Notes: generated from the sequence alone by a model not told the origin. A DNA stretch of 64,000 nt from Curvibacter sp. (GCA_004293725.1 REAW01000005.1:57078-121077), one strand, 5' to 3'. Shown: positions 46,580-57,033, counted from the stretch's first letter. Made by a program: numbers and translations.

Positions 46580-47367
46580 GCGTGCCGCTGGTTGTTGAAA
46601 TCAACAAGCTGTGGTCGGTGTTCCGCGCGGAAGGCATTGCCACCGTGATCCACCAAGACCTGGACCTGCAGATCGCACAAGGCGAGCTGCTGTCCATTGT
46701 TGGCGGATCAGGCAGCGGCAAGACCGTGCTGCTGCGGCAGATGCTGGGTCTGGAAAAGCCAGCCCGTGGCAGCGTAAGGGTGTTGGGCCACCCGGCAGCC
46801 GAGCTGGGCAGGGCAGGTGCGGCAAGTCGTGTTGGTATGTTGTTCCAGCACGGCGCACTGTTCTCGGCCTTTACGGTTCTAGAGAACATCGCCTTTCCCC
46901 TGCGCGAATTGGGTACCCTGCCGGCCGGGCTCGTGCGCGACGTGGCCATGGTCAAGCTGCAGATGGTGGGGCTAGATGCGCGACACGCCCACAAGATGCC
47001 CGCAGACTTGTCGGGGGGGATGGTCAAGCGGGTGGCGCTGGCGCGCGCATTGGTGATGGATCCGCCTCTTTTGTTGCTCGATGAACCCACTGCGGGCCTG
47101 GACCCTGATAGTGCCGATGCCTTTTGTGCGTTGTTGCAAAGCCTGCACCGCGAGCTGGGCCTGACCGTGGTGATGGTGACACACGACCTGGACACGATTT
47201 TTGAACTCAGCACCCGGGTGGCCGTGGTAGCCGACAAACATGTCGTGTTGGACGCTCCACCGCATGTGGTGGTGGGGTTTGAACACCCCTTTGTCCAGGA
47301 CTTTTTTCGCGGTGGGCGCGGGCAACGGGCGCAAGCCCTGTTGCACTTACCCCCGCAAGCCATGTAG
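46576..47367 (+). CDS. MCE-system ABC ATPase (MlaF-like)
   Basis: A 263-residue ABC ATPase. Walker A is GGSGSGKTVLL, the signature LSGGMVKRVALARAL, and Walker B LLLLDEPTAGLDPD with the H-loop in VTHDLD. A GTG start overlaps the permease stop (GTGA). It powers phospholipid movement between inner and outer membranes with the permease and MCE protein. Confidence 0.92.
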   Translation: MSVPLVVEINKLWSVFRAEGIATVIHQDLDLQIAQGELLSIVGGSGSGKTVLLRQMLGLEKPARGSVRVLGHPAAELGRAGAASRVGMLFQHGALFSAFTVLENIAFPLRELGTLPAGLVRDVAMVKLQMVGLDARHAHKMPADLSGGMVKRVALARALVMDPPLLLLDEPTAGLDPDSADAFCALLQSLHRELGLTVVMVTHDLDTIFELSTRVAVVADKHVVLDAPPHVVVGFEHPFVQDFFRGGRGQRAQALLHLPPQAM

Positions 47368-47379
47368 AAAGACAGTCTT

Positions 47380-48396
47380 ATGGAAAACAAATCCCACGCC
47401 TTTGCCGCCGGAGCCTTTGTTCTGGTGGTTGTGGCCCTGCTCACGGCGCTGGCCGCCTGGCTGACACGGGACACGTCCGAGAGTCGTGTGTTCGAGATTT
47501 CCAGCCCCGAGGGGGTAACCGGTTTACAGCCGCAAGCGGGTGTGCGATTCAAGGGCGTGCTGGTGGGGCGTGTCACAGACATTGCGTTGGACACCGTCCA
47601 GCGCGGCAATGTGCTGTTGCGTATTGCGGTGAGCGAGCAGGCGCCCATTTCCCAGTCCACCTTTGCGACGTTGGGCTTTCAGGGCGTTACGGGCTTGGCC
47701 TTTGTGCAGCTCGATGACAAAGGGGAAAACCCGGCGCCGCTTTCCGCTGCCGGAAGCAGCCCTGCCCGCATTCCCCTGCGCCCCAGCATGGTCACCCGCT
47801 TCAGCGAACAAGGGGGCAATCTGCTCACCCAAATGGAACAAGCCAGCGTGCGCATGAACACCTTGCTTGACGCCAGCAACCAGAAGGAACTGATGGTGGC
47901 CATCCACAACCTGGGGCAGGCCGCAGCCAACATCAGCGCGCTGTCGCGCCGCGCCGATCAAATGCTGGGAGTGCAGGGCGGGGCAGACGCCATGAACCTG
48001 CCGCGCATGGTGGCCCAGGCCGATACGGCACTCCAAAGCATGCAAGCCACTTCGGAGCGACTTGGCGTGAGTGCCGATGCGGTGCGCAATTCGGCGTCTG
48101 AGTTTCAGCGCATGTCACGCCGCATGAACGAGCCCGGCGGTACGCTGGACAAAATTGCCCAGAGCACCGAATCGCTGGCGCTGACCAGTCGCCAGGTGAA
48201 CGCCCAATTGCTACCGCGCCTGAACCGCACCACCGACGACGCCACACGCACACTGCGCCAAATGGGCCGCACGGTCGATGCAGTGGGTGACAACCCCCAG
48301 TCCCTGTTGTGGGGCAAGGGCAGCGCTGTGCCGGGCCCGGGCGAACCGGGTTTTGTGGCGCCCGCTGCGGTGACACCCTCCATGTTGATGAAATGA
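47380..48396 (+). CDS. MCE-domain substrate-binding protein (MlaD-like)
   Basis: 338 residues. One N-terminal anchor helix (about 8-28) is followed by an MCE/MlaD domain (SPEGVTGLQPQAGVRFKGVL, VGRVTDIALD) and a long helical tail through about residue 300. It is roughly twice the length of E. coli MlaD, so it is closer to the longer MCE proteins that pair with a PqiC-like lipoprotein. Confidence 0.9.
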   Translation: MENKSHAFAAGAFVLVVVALLTALAAWLTRDTSESRVFEISSPEGVTGLQPQAGVRFKGVLVGRVTDIALDTVQRGNVLLRIAVSEQAPISQSTFATLGFQGVTGLAFVQLDDKGENPAPLSAAGSSPARIPLRPSMVTRFSEQGGNLLTQMEQASVRMNTLLDASNQKELMVAIHNLGQAAANISALSRRADQMLGVQGGADAMNLPRMVAQADTALQSMQATSERLGVSADAVRNSASEFQRMSRRMNEPGGTLDKIAQSTESLALTSRQVNAQLLPRLNRTTDDATRTLRQMGRTVDAVGDNPQSLLWGKGSAVPGPGEPGFVAPAAVTPSMLMK

Positions 48397-48400
48397 GTTT

Positions 48401-48455
48401 GCTATGAAAAAAATAGCTGCTAGCGCAATAAATACAAAGACCAAAGCCATTTTTT
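48401..48455 (+). repeat. 56-nt dispersed repeat, copy 7 (lipoprotein start)
   Basis: Starts GCTATGAAAAAAATAGC, then TGCTAGCGCA. The 3' third is the most diverged of the copies (AAAGCCATTTTTT where others read GGGTGCCAATTTG). The ATG in the left arm is the start codon of the lipoprotein, so the repeat encodes MKKIAASAINTKTKAIF. Confidence 0.8.
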
Positions 48456-49072
48456 GTATGGTTTTGTTTGGTGCCCTGGCGGGCTGCGGTGGGCTGTCCA
48501 AAAGTGGCTCCGCAGCTGCGGTTTATGACTTGGGTCCGGGCATGGTGCAAGAGCTGTCGAGCAACCGCATGGCGCCCTTGCCTGCGCTGGTGCTGGCGGA
48601 AGTGCAGGCCCCTACCGCTCTGGACAACCTGCCTGTGGTTTACCGCCTGGGGTACAGCGATGCACAGCAGTTGCGCCCGTATGCGCAGGCGCGCTGGAGT
48701 ATGCCGCCTGCCCAGTTGCTGCGCCAGCGGGTGCGCGAAACGTTAGGTCAGCGCCGCGCGGTGCTGAACTTCGCCGATGGGGTGCAAGGCCCGCCGGGCA
48801 CACTCACCTTGCGTCTGGAGCTTGAAGAGTTCAGCCAATTGTTTGAATCTGCTGGCAGCAGCTCAGGTGTGGTGCGCCTGCGCGCCACGTTGACACAGGC
48901 TGCCCAGGGTGGCGATGCGCTGGTCGCCCAAAGGAGCTTTGTTCTGCGGGAAGCGGCAGCGAGTCCAGATGCAGCGGGCGGTGTGCGTGCGCTGACAGCC
49001 GCGGTAGACAGTGCCGTGCTGCAGCTCGACCAGTGGGTGCAGCAGACCCAGGCCGGCTTGCCTGCGCGCTAA
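48404..49072 (+). CDS. ABC-type transport auxiliary lipoprotein (PqiC-like)
   Basis: 222 residues. A lipoprotein signal ends in the lipobox GALAGC (Cys near residue 28). The body fits the ABC auxiliary lipoprotein family (YDLGPGM, VLAEVQAP, VYRLGYSDAQQLRPYAQARW). It is the outer-membrane-side partner of the MCE permease, 7 nt after the MCE gene. The start codon and about 17 codons of the signal region lie within a dispersed repeat. Confidence 0.88.
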   Translation: MKKIAASAINTKTKAIFCMVLFGALAGCGGLSKSGSAAAVYDLGPGMVQELSSNRMAPLPALVLAEVQAPTALDNLPVVYRLGYSDAQQLRPYAQARWSMPPAQLLRQRVRETLGQRRAVLNFADGVQGPPGTLTLRLELEEFSQLFESAGSSSGVVRLRATLTQAAQGGDALVAQRSFVLREAAASPDAAGGVRALTAAVDSAVLQLDQWVQQTQAGLPAR

Positions 49073-49088
49073 AACCGACACCACCACC

Positions 49089-49739
49089 ATGTCAGAGTTG
49101 CTTGCCTTAAACCAGTTGCCGTTGTTTCCACTGAACACGGTGCTCTACCCTGGGGGCAGCTTGCAACTGCAGATTTTCGAAGTGCGCTACCTCGATCTGA
49201 TGGGCAAGTGCCACAAAACAGGTGCTCCGTTCGGTGTGGTCGCGCTCACGCAAGGGAGCGAAATGCGCCGTCCAGACCCAGATGCCCCTAGCGGGGACGG
49301 TTTTGCGAACGAGGAGTTTGTGGACATTGGCACATTGGCCACCATCACCGAGTTCTCGAGTCCCCAGCCGGGGCTGATGGTCTTGCGCTGCACTGCCGGT
49401 GAACGGTTTCGTATTGCCCGGCGCAATCGCCTGAAGCATGGCCTATGGGTAGCGGATGTGCAGGCCTTGCCGGCCGACGTGCCGACCCCGGTGCCCGGGG
49501 ATTTGCAACTGGTGTCCCAAGCACTGCGCAACTTGATGGAAAGCCTGCAAGCGCGCGGTGTGGCATTGCCCATGCTGCCGCCGTTCCGACTGGACGACTG
49601 CGGCTGGGTTGCTAACCGTTGGTGTGAGCTGTTGCAACTGCCACCAGAGCACAAGCAAAGTCTGATGCAACTGGACAACCCACTTCTGCGGTTGGAACTG
49701 GTGGACGATTTCCTGAGCCGCGCGGGAATCAGCGGCTGA
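49089..49739 (+). CDS. Lon-protease substrate-binding-domain protein
   Basis: A 216-residue stand-alone LON N-terminal domain. LPLFPLNTVLYPGGSLQLQIFE at the start is cited here by its ends LPLFPLNTVL and LQIFE; the core has FVDIGTLATITEF and LRCTAGERFRI. It has no ATPase or protease domain. It lies 16 nt after the lipoprotein gene on the same strand. Its role in bacteria is not settled. Confidence 0.88.
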   Translation: MSELLALNQLPLFPLNTVLYPGGSLQLQIFEVRYLDLMGKCHKTGAPFGVVALTQGSEMRRPDPDAPSGDGFANEEFVDIGTLATITEFSSPQPGLMVLRCTAGERFRIARRNRLKHGLWVADVQALPADVPTPVPGDLQLVSQALRNLMESLQARGVALPMLPPFRLDDCGWVANRWCELLQLPPEHKQSLMQLDNPLLRLELVDDFLSRAGISG

Positions 49740-49757
49740 GCGCTGCGGGGAGCCTTA

Positions 49758-50390
49758 TTAGCCCGCCAGAGCTGGGAATAGCTTGGTCAGCCCATCTGTC
49801 ATCACTTCTACCGCCAGAGCCGCCAAAATCAGCCCCATAAGCCGGGTCATGACATTGATACCCGTCTTGCCCAAGAAGCGCGCAATCGGTTCCGCAAGAG
49901 AGAAGCACAGCGCTGTGGCCAATGCCACCACGACGCCATAACCCACCAGCGTGCCAAGCTGCAAAAACGTCTTGGCCTTGTCAGCGTAAATCACCACGGT
50001 AGACATGGTGGCCGGGCCGGTGAGGAGCGGAATGGTCAGTGGCACCACGGCAATGCTGGCACCCATGGCGGCCTTTTCCGCGCCGTCTTCCAGTTCGTGG
50101 GTGTTGGTTTTGGCCTCGGCGGGTTGGGCGTTCAGCATATTCAACGCGCTGGTGAGTAGCAACATGCCGCCGCCCACCTGAAAACTGGCCAAGGAGATGC
50201 CAAAAAATTCCAGAATGTGCAAACCTGCCAACGCGCTGGTGGCGATCACCACAAACGCACTGAAGGACGATACCCACACGGTGTGGCGCCGCTGAGCGGC
50301 ATCAAAACCCTGGGTGTAGTGAATAAAAAAGGGCACGATGGCCAGTGGGTTGACGATGGCCAGCAAGGTCACCAGCGGTTTGAGGTCCAT
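49758..50390 (-). CDS. MarC-family integral membrane protein
   Basis: A 210-residue, six-helix protein. [20 protein letters not shown] at the first helix and [17 protein letters not shown] in the middle are the family's conserved repeats. The ATG at 50390 gives the family length; the frame upstream lacks conserved sequence. The name MarC reflects an old link to antibiotic resistance that was not upheld. Function unknown. Confidence 0.9.
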   Translation of the reverse strand: MDLKPLVTLLAIVNPLAIVPFFIHYTQGFDAAQRRHTVWVSSFSAFVVIATSALAGLHILEFFGISLASFQVGGGMLLLTSALNMLNAQPAEAKTNTHELEDGAEKAAMGASIAVVPLTIPLLTGPATMSTVVIYADKAKTFLQLGTLVGYGVVVALATALCFSLAEPIARFLGKTGINVMTRLMGLILAALAVEVMTDGLTKLFPALAG

Positions 50391-50502
50391 ACGGCGCGTC
50401 CTAGGATGGGTAAGGTGGCGGCATGGTACTGCACCCCGGCGGTGCAAGGAATGGGAAAACACGCTACAAAGCGCATATCCACCCAATTTGGCAAGCCTGC
50501 CC

Positions 50503-51408
50503 ATGCAAAAACTCTTTTTTTCGCTCCGTCTGGTGACTTTGTGCTTGGGAATGGGGGGAGCCGCCCATGCGCAGGCAACCGATTACACCGGGCCGTTGTT
50601 TGATGCCCACCTCCACTACAACGTGGAGGCCCAGCAGCCCCATCCAATTCCCGATGTGCTGTCACGCATGCAGCGAAGTGGGGTACGTGCCATCGTCGCC
50701 AATTCCCGACCCAATGACGGCACGCGCGCCTTGGCACAAGCAGGCACCCAGACCCAAGACGCAGGTGTGACGGTGGTGCCGCTGGTGCGCCTGTACCGCA
50801 ACCGGGAGGATTACAGCAGCTGGTTTCAGGACCCGACAATATTTGAAATGGTTCTGGCGGAACTGGCGCGCGGGACCGCAGTGGGGCCGTACCGAGGTTT
50901 TGGCGAATTTCACCTTTACGACAGCGCCAATGCGCGTGGAAAAGTGGCCCAGCAGCTCATGGCGCTGGCCGACCAGCGTGGTCTGGTGGTGTTGGCCCAT
51001 GTGGACGATGTGGCCATTGACTTGTTGATGGCCGCTACACCCTCGGCGGGCAAGACAACCCGCCTCATTTGGGCGCACACCGGTATTGGGGGAGCGTCGG
51101 CTGAGCGTGTGCGAAGCTTGCTGGCCAAGTACCCGGCCCTGATGGGGGAGCTGTCTTACCGCCCTGGCCTGACATGTCCCAGTGCGCAAAGTGGGGCTGT
51201 GTTGTGTCCGGAATGGCGCGCGCTCTTGTTGGAGTACCCCGACCGTTTTTTGGTCGGGTCGGACACCTGGATTAACCAACGCTGGCAGTACTATGAAGCG
51301 CAGATGCAAGAGTACCGCGGGTGGCTCGGTGACTTGCCCCCCTCCGTCGCCAGCAAGGTGGGGTGGGAAAACGGAGCCCGGCTGTTTGGTTTGCCGTTGT
51401 CGCCTTGA
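50503..51408 (+). CDS. Exported amidohydrolase-like TIM-barrel protein
   Basis: 301 residues. A signal peptide ends near AAHAQ. The metal-binding HxH-type motif reads DAHLHYN near residue 35; other ligands may be in [25 protein letters not shown] and LVGSDTWIN. This is the amidohydrolase_2-like group. Its substrate is unknown. It diverges from marC. Confidence 0.82.
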   Translation: MQKLFFSLRLVTLCLGMGGAAHAQATDYTGPLFDAHLHYNVEAQQPHPIPDVLSRMQRSGVRAIVANSRPNDGTRALAQAGTQTQDAGVTVVPLVRLYRNREDYSSWFQDPTIFEMVLAELARGTAVGPYRGFGEFHLYDSANARGKVAQQLMALADQRGLVVLAHVDDVAIDLLMAATPSAGKTTRLIWAHTGIGGASAERVRSLLAKYPALMGELSYRPGLTCPSAQSGAVLCPEWRALLLEYPDRFLVGSDTWINQRWQYYEAQMQEYRGWLGDLPPSVASKVGWENGARLFGLPLSP

Positions 51409-51429
51409 TTCGTTGCTGCCGGGTGGGCT

Positions 51430-52176
51430 TTAGCGCCCACCGCTCACGTCCAGAATCGCGCCAGTGGTGTAGCTGGCCGCATCACTCAGCAACCAGACAA
51501 TGGCGTTGGCAATTTCCTGCGCGGTTCCGGGGCGCTGCAGGGGCACTTGGTGCCCCAGACGCTGCGCGCGGTCAGGTTGGCCGCCGCTGGCATGGATGTC
51601 GGTATCAATAATGCCGGGACGTACCGCGTTTACGCGTATGCCTTCACCCGCCACCTCGCGCGCAAGGCCCACAGTAAAAGCATCAATGGCGCCTTTGCTC
51701 GCAGCGTAGTCCACGTACTGGCCCGGCGAGCCCAGCGTTGCAGCCACGCTGGAGAGGTTGACGATGGCCCCGCCGCTGCCGCCGTGGCGGGTGCTCATGC
51801 GTAGCACTGCTTCCCGGGCGCAGAGCATGCTGCCCAATACATTGGTGTTCAGCATCCGCTGCAGGCGCGTGCCGGTCATAGCCTCCACCCGGCAGGCTAC
51901 GTCAACCACGCCAGCATTGTTGACCAGCGCAGTGATCCGTCCCAGCTTGGCGTCTACTTTGGCGAACATGGACAGGACTTCTGACTCGATGGCCACGTCC
52001 GCCTTGACGGTGATGGCGCTGCCGCCATGGGCGCGAATAGCACGCACGACCTCGTCGGCTGCCAGGGAGTTGTTGCGGTAATTCACGGCGACTGCGTAGC
52101 CGGACAGGGCCAATGAGCGGGCTGTGGCTGCGCCAATGCCACGGGATGCGCCGGTGATGAGTGCGATGGCGTTCAT
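51430..52176 (-). CDS. Short-chain dehydrogenase/reductase
   Basis: A 248-residue Rossmann-fold oxidoreductase. The cofactor motif is TGASRGIG, and NNAG follows at about residue 88. The catalytic Ser is in IVNLSSVAAT and the YxxxK in YVDYAASKG. Its C-terminal IVWLLSDAASYTTGAILDVS is typical of FabG-like sugar or acyl reductases. Substrate unassigned. Confidence 0.92.
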   Translation of the reverse strand: MNAIALITGASRGIGAATARSLALSGYAVAVNYRNNSLAADEVVRAIRAHGGSAITVKADVAIESEVLSMFAKVDAKLGRITALVNNAGVVDVACRVEAMTGTRLQRMLNTNVLGSMLCAREAVLRMSTRHGGSGGAIVNLSSVAATLGSPGQYVDYAASKGAIDAFTVGLAREVAGEGIRVNAVRPGIIDTDIHASGGQPDRAQRLGHQVPLQRPGTAQEIANAIVWLLSDAASYTTGAILDVSGGR

Positions 52177-52319
52177 GGCACCATGGTAGCGTGCCCGTTT
52201 TTGGAGTATGTTCGTGTTGTGCATCGTTTCCATTGGGCCTACGCACGCCACTGCAATCAGTGGGTGCGGCGGGTCCTTAGGCTATGTGTTCTCTGGCCAA
52301 CCTATCAGGAGCTTTTACT

Positions 52320-53315
52320 ATGCGGTTTTCATTGCAAGGGTCGGGCGGCGCGTTACGTCGCGTGGTTGTTCTGGCGGTGTCGGTATCGGCATTGCTGGCC
52401 TCGGGCGGGGTGCAGGCGCAAGCGGGTACGGTGCGTCTGATGGTGGGTTTTCCTCCCGGTGGAGGTACCGACGCCATTGCCCGCACGCTGGCCGACAAAC
52501 TCAAAGACCAATTGGGCATGCCGGTAGTTGTGGACAACAAGGCCGGTGCCGGCGGGCAGTTGGCCGCACAAGCGCTCAAGGCCGCGGCGCCGGATGGCCT
52601 GACGCTGTTCCTCTCACACGACCACACCATTTCCATCCTGCCGCAGGTGGTGAAAAATCCTGGCTATGACTCTGCCAAGGACTTTGTGCCGGTAGCCGGG
52701 TTCGCCACGTTTGTGAATGCCCTTGCGGTGTCGGGCGGGACGCCTGCCAAGTCTATGAACGAGTACGTTGCTTGGGTTAAGTCGCAAGGCGCCGGCAAGG
52801 GGACGGTGGGTGTGCCTGCTCCTGCGTCTACGCCAGAATTTTTGGTCAAGGTCATTGGCCAAAAGTTCGGCTTGGATTTGCAGTCCGCGCCCTATCGCGG
52901 CAGTGCGCCCATGATGGCGGACATGCTGGGTAACCAAATTGCAGCCGGAACGGGATCCGTGCCCGATTTCATTGAAAACCACAAGGCCGGCAAGATTCGT
53001 GTCATTGCCGTGCTAGGGGGCGCCCGCCAAGCCACGTTGCCGGATGTCCCCACCCTGGGGGAGCTGGGCTTGGCAGGTTTTGAAGATTTGCCGTACTACG
53101 GAGTCTTTGCTCCCGCGGGCACCCCCAAGGCGGCGATCGACAAGTTTTCGGAGGCCCTGGCCAAGGTGCTTGCGCAGCCGGATGTGAAAGATCGGCTCAC
53201 CGCCATGGGGCTGACCGTAGGCTTCATGGACCAAGCGACATTGGCCAAGCGCGAGCAAGCCTATACCAAAGTGTGGGCCAAGCTGATCAAGGACAGCGGG
53301 TTTGTAGCCCAATGA
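52320..53315 (+). CDS. Bug-family (TctC-like) solute-binding protein
   Basis: 331 residues. AGGAG before the ATG fixes the start, and the signal peptide ends near GVQAQA. The mature protein has the family stretch LMVGFPPGGGTDAIART, VVDNKAGAGGQLAAQ, and PYRGSAPMMADMLGNQI. These periplasmic proteins bind carboxylates; many in Burkholderiales are orphans without TctAB, as here. The next gene overlaps by ATGA. Confidence 0.92.
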   Translation: MRFSLQGSGGALRRVVVLAVSVSALLASGGVQAQAGTVRLMVGFPPGGGTDAIARTLADKLKDQLGMPVVVDNKAGAGGQLAAQALKAAAPDGLTLFLSHDHTISILPQVVKNPGYDSAKDFVPVAGFATFVNALAVSGGTPAKSMNEYVAWVKSQGAGKGTVGVPAPASTPEFLVKVIGQKFGLDLQSAPYRGSAPMMADMLGNQIAAGTGSVPDFIENHKAGKIRVIAVLGGARQATLPDVPTLGELGLAGFEDLPYYGVFAPAGTPKAAIDKFSEALAKVLAQPDVKDRLTAMGLTVGFMDQATLAKREQAYTKVWAKLIKDSGFVAQ

Positions 53316-54019
53316 AGGCGGACACCCTGACACTTACGGCGGCGGATGGTTTTGCGTGCCCCGCCTACGTCGCCCATCCGGAGGGAGCCCCCCGGGGCGG
53401 TATTGTGGTGCTGCAGGAGATTTTTGGGGTCAACGCCCACATCCGGGAAGTGGCCGATGGGTTTGCTGCCCAAGGCTACTTGGTGGTGGCTCCATCGCTC
53501 TTCCACCGCGTGCAAGCCGGGGTCGAGCTTGGCTACACGACCGACGATGTGGCGGCGGGTGTCAAACTGAAAGCTGCTGTCGAATCCTTGCCCGCACCGG
53601 GAGCGATGGCCGACGTGCAAGCGGCAGTAAATGCAGCATCCAAGGCGGGGCTGGTGGGGGTAGTGGGGTTTTGTTGGGGTGGCTTGCTGACGTGGCGGGC
53701 GGCCAGTCTGCTATCCGGTGTTCGAGCCGCAGTGCCTTACTACGGTGGAGGTATGACCACTCCAGCAGAGATCGCGCGCCGGCCGCAATGCCCGGTGTTG
53801 GCCCATTTCGGTAACCAAGACCACGCCATTCCCTTGGCGGGCGTACACGCGTTTCAGGCAGCCCATGCCGATGTGCGTGTGGAAATGTATGACGCCCAAC
53901 ATGGTTTCAATTGTGACCACCGCACGGCATTCCACGCGGCTTCAGCGGTCTTGGCACGCCAGCGCACACTGGCGTTCTTTGCGCAGCATTTAAGGGCCGG
54001 TGCAGCGCAGTCGGTCTAG
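53312..54019 (+). CDS. Dienelactone hydrolase family protein
   Basis: A 235-residue alpha/beta hydrolase. The nucleophile is Cys in GVVGFCWGGLL, the Asp lies in GNQDHAIP, and the His in YDAQHGFNC. QEIFGVNAHIREVADGFA near the N-terminus is diagnostic. Its start overlaps the Bug gene stop, so it may act on the imported compound. Its 3' end overlaps that of corA by 4 nt in convergent orientation. Confidence 0.9.
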   Translation: MKADTLTLTAADGFACPAYVAHPEGAPRGGIVVLQEIFGVNAHIREVADGFAAQGYLVVAPSLFHRVQAGVELGYTTDDVAAGVKLKAAVESLPAPGAMADVQAAVNAASKAGLVGVVGFCWGGLLTWRAASLLSGVRAAVPYYGGGMTTPAEIARRPQCPVLAHFGNQDHAIPLAGVHAFQAAHADVRVEMYDAQHGFNCDHRTAFHAASAVLARQRTLAFFAQHLRAGAAQSV

Positions 54020-55137
54020 CTTCCGGTGCGGGCCAGATAGCGCTTTCGCCAGAAGAAAACCGCCAGGAAGACAGCGGTCAGCACCATGCTGGCAATCGCC
54101 CACCAAAACCCGCCCTGCTGGTGCAGCAGCGGGATGAAGTCGAAGTTCATGCCAAAAATGCCGGCAATCAGGTTCAAGGGCAGAAAGATGGCGGTCAGCA
54201 CGGTCAGCGTACGCATGATGTCGTTGGTGCGGTTGCCCTGCACGCTGAAGTGCATTTGAACTGCGGTTTCTACGCTTTGCTCGAGCCGGCGCACATGGTG
54301 CACCACTCGTTCGATGTGCTCCAGCACATCGCGGCTGCGCAGCTGCAGCAGTTCGCGCTCCCGCGCCTCGATCGGGCTGTCGGGTTCAGGCCAGGTTTTG
54401 ATGGCCTCAATCCAGTCCTGCACGGCAGAGCGTTGTTCTTCACACACGTCGTCGAGTTGGTGCAGCGCCATGCGTGCGTCCAGCAGCGAGCCCCAGTTGT
54501 TGAAGCGGGTGCGCGGGCTCAGCAGCTCGGTTTGCCAGTGGTCTAACTGCTGGGTCAGTTCTTTTCGCAAGGCCAAGTAGCCGTCCACCATGTGGTTGAT
54601 GATGCGCAACATCAGGTCGGCCGGGCTGGTGGGAAGGCGGGCGCCGGTGGCTCGCGAATCGCTGCTGGCAGCTTGCAACAGTTTGGCGGCGTAGGCGTCG
54701 CGCACGGCGCAGTCCGTCGGGTGCACGGTGAGTAGCACCCGGTCGAACACAGCAAAGCCCACCGGGCTGGTGTCGATGCGCCGCAGGATGGGTGGACCGC
54801 CGCGTTTGGGCACCATATTCAAGGGCTGGCCGGGGTGGTCCAGGTCGGTGGGGTGGCTTCCTGCGGCCAAACGGCGAAACACCAACACGTCGTACTGGGA
54901 GGTGTAGTCATAGTGCGATGGCAACTGGTTGTTAATCAGGTCGGAGATGTGCAAATCCACCAGTTGCACGCCGCACAGCGTTTGCAGCGTGGCTTGCACT
55001 TCGGCTTGTGCCACCTCAAATTCGCGCCGCGCGCACGCCACCCACACATAACTCTCAGGCGGAATGCCCTGAGTGGTGAGCTCGGCCAAGCTCTGGCACT
55101 CGGTCACGCTGCTGGTCTGAATGAGGAAGATGCGCAT
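54016..55137 (-). CDS. corA: CorA-family magnesium/cobalt transporter
   Basis: 373 residues with a large cytosolic alpha/beta domain and two C-terminal helices. The selectivity motif GMN is in IFGMNFDF after the first helix, and the second helix is FWWAIASMVLTAVFLAVFF. A basic RKRYLARTGS ends the protein. The ATG at 55137 gives the usual start MRIFLIQ. Confidence 0.9.
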   Translation of the reverse strand: MRIFLIQTSSVTECQSLAELTTQGIPPESYVWVACARREFEVAQAEVQATLQTLCGVQLVDLHISDLINNQLPSHYDYTSQYDVLVFRRLAAGSHPTDLDHPGQPLNMVPKRGGPPILRRIDTSPVGFAVFDRVLLTVHPTDCAVRDAYAAKLLQAASSDSRATGARLPTSPADLMLRIINHMVDGYLALRKELTQQLDHWQTELLSPRTRFNNWGSLLDARMALHQLDDVCEEQRSAVQDWIEAIKTWPEPDSPIEARERELLQLRSRDVLEHIERVVHHVRRLEQSVETAVQMHFSVQGNRTNDIMRTLTVLTAIFLPLNLIAGIFGMNFDFIPLLHQQGGFWWAIASMVLTAVFLAVFFWRKRYLARTGS

Positions 55138-55197
55138 GGGGTTCAGAGCGTGTGTGGTGTAAGCCAAACAAGGCGTTTGTGAAGGCAGTGTATGCGC

Positions 55198-55219
55198 GCT
55201 ATGCTCATTTATTCATAGC
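55198..55219. other. GCTATG/CATAGC inverted repeat, possible remnant of the 56-nt repeat
   Basis: GCTATG and CATAGC flank 10 nt (5-6 nt in the full copies), followed by ATCTAGG. It resembles only the left part of the dispersed repeat and has no recognisable right part. It lies just past the hemB stop. Listed as uncertain. Confidence 0.3.
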
Positions 55220-55221
55220 AT

Positions 55222-56298
<1,077 letters not shown>

Positions 56299-56332
56299 TC
56301 ACCAATGAAAAGTCGGCGTTTACAAAAAAAAG

Positions 56333-56361
56333 TTGTCACACGGCCGCAACATTGCTATATT
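56333..56361 (+). promoter_or_regulatory. sigma70 promoter of a small-RNA candidate
   Basis: TTGTCA (56333-56338) and TATATT (56356-56361) are separated by 17 nt, the optimal spacing. It is the best sigma70-like promoter I saw in the window. Transcription would start near 56368. Confidence 0.7.
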
Positions 56362-56367
56362 CGACCC

Positions 56368-56467
56368 CGGGTAGCTTGCTATCCCCCGCTTTTCCTCCCT
56401 GAGCGGGGCCTTGATGTGTGACAGCAAATAGGCTTACCACCCCAGCCCACGTGCTGGGGTTTTTTTT
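56368..56467 (+). ncRNA. Candidate small RNA, about 100 nt, with CCUCCC loop
   Basis: Transcription from the promoter at 56333 would run to a strong terminator, CCCCAGC-CCACGT-GCTGGGG plus T8 (56440-56467). Within it, CCCCGC (56384-56389) pairs with GCGGGG (56403-56408) around a 13-nt loop containing CCTCCC, an anti-Shine-Dalgarno-like motif. No ORF is convincing. It does not resemble tmRNA, 4.5S, 6S or RNase P RNA by eye. The alternative is an attenuated leader of hemJ, which begins 129 nt after the T tract. Confidence 0.6.
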
Positions 56468-56595
56468 GCCCTGAGTTTTTGGCTTCACCAGCCCGCAGGT
56501 GCATGGATTGGACGCGCTGCTGCGATTCTTTCATCAGGAGTACTTTCGATTACTTGGGCAAGCGATTCGCCAAGGCCAGCGACTACACTGCCTCC

Positions 56596-57024
56596 ATGCT
56601 CTGGGTCAAAGCCTTCCATATTGTTTTCGTAGCCAGCTGGTTTGCGGGCCTGTTTTACCTTCCCCGTATTTTTGTGAACTTGGCGATGGTGCCGGCAGGG
56701 TCTGACGCCGAGCGTTTGCGCTTGTTGGTGATGGCGCGCAAGCTCCTGCGCTTTACGACGATATTGGCCGTGCCCGCGATCGGCCTGGGCGCGTGGCTTT
56801 GGCTGGGGTACGGTATTGGGCTTGGCCCAGGCAATGGCTGGATGCACGCCAAACTGTTCATCGTCGTGCTGGTGCTGGGATATCACCACAGCTGTGCTGT
56901 ACTGCTGCGCAAGCTAGAGGCGGGGTCACAACAACGCAGCCATGTCTGGTTTCGCTGGTTTAACGAAATCCCTGTTCTCCTGCTATCGGCCGCCGTGGTG
57001 TTGGTGGTTGTCAAGCCGTTTTAA
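56596..57024 (+). CDS. hemJ: Protoporphyrinogen oxidase HemJ-like membrane protein
   Basis: A 142-residue, four-helix protein of the UPF0093/CopD-like group. The first helix MLWVKAFHIVFVASWFAG with the conserved His, followed by LFYLPRIFVNLA, and MHAKLFIVVLVLGYHH fit HemJ, which oxidises protoporphyrinogen IX. The nearby hemB supports a haem role. The start at 56596 is by alignment with the family form; the ribosome site is weak. Confidence 0.82.
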   Translation: MLWVKAFHIVFVASWFAGLFYLPRIFVNLAMVPAGSDAERLRLLVMARKLLRFTTILAVPAIGLGAWLWLGYGIGLGPGNGWMHAKLFIVVLVLGYHHSCAVLLRKLEAGSQQRSHVWFRWFNEIPVLLLSAAVVLVVVKPF

Positions 57025-57033
57025 GACCACGCT

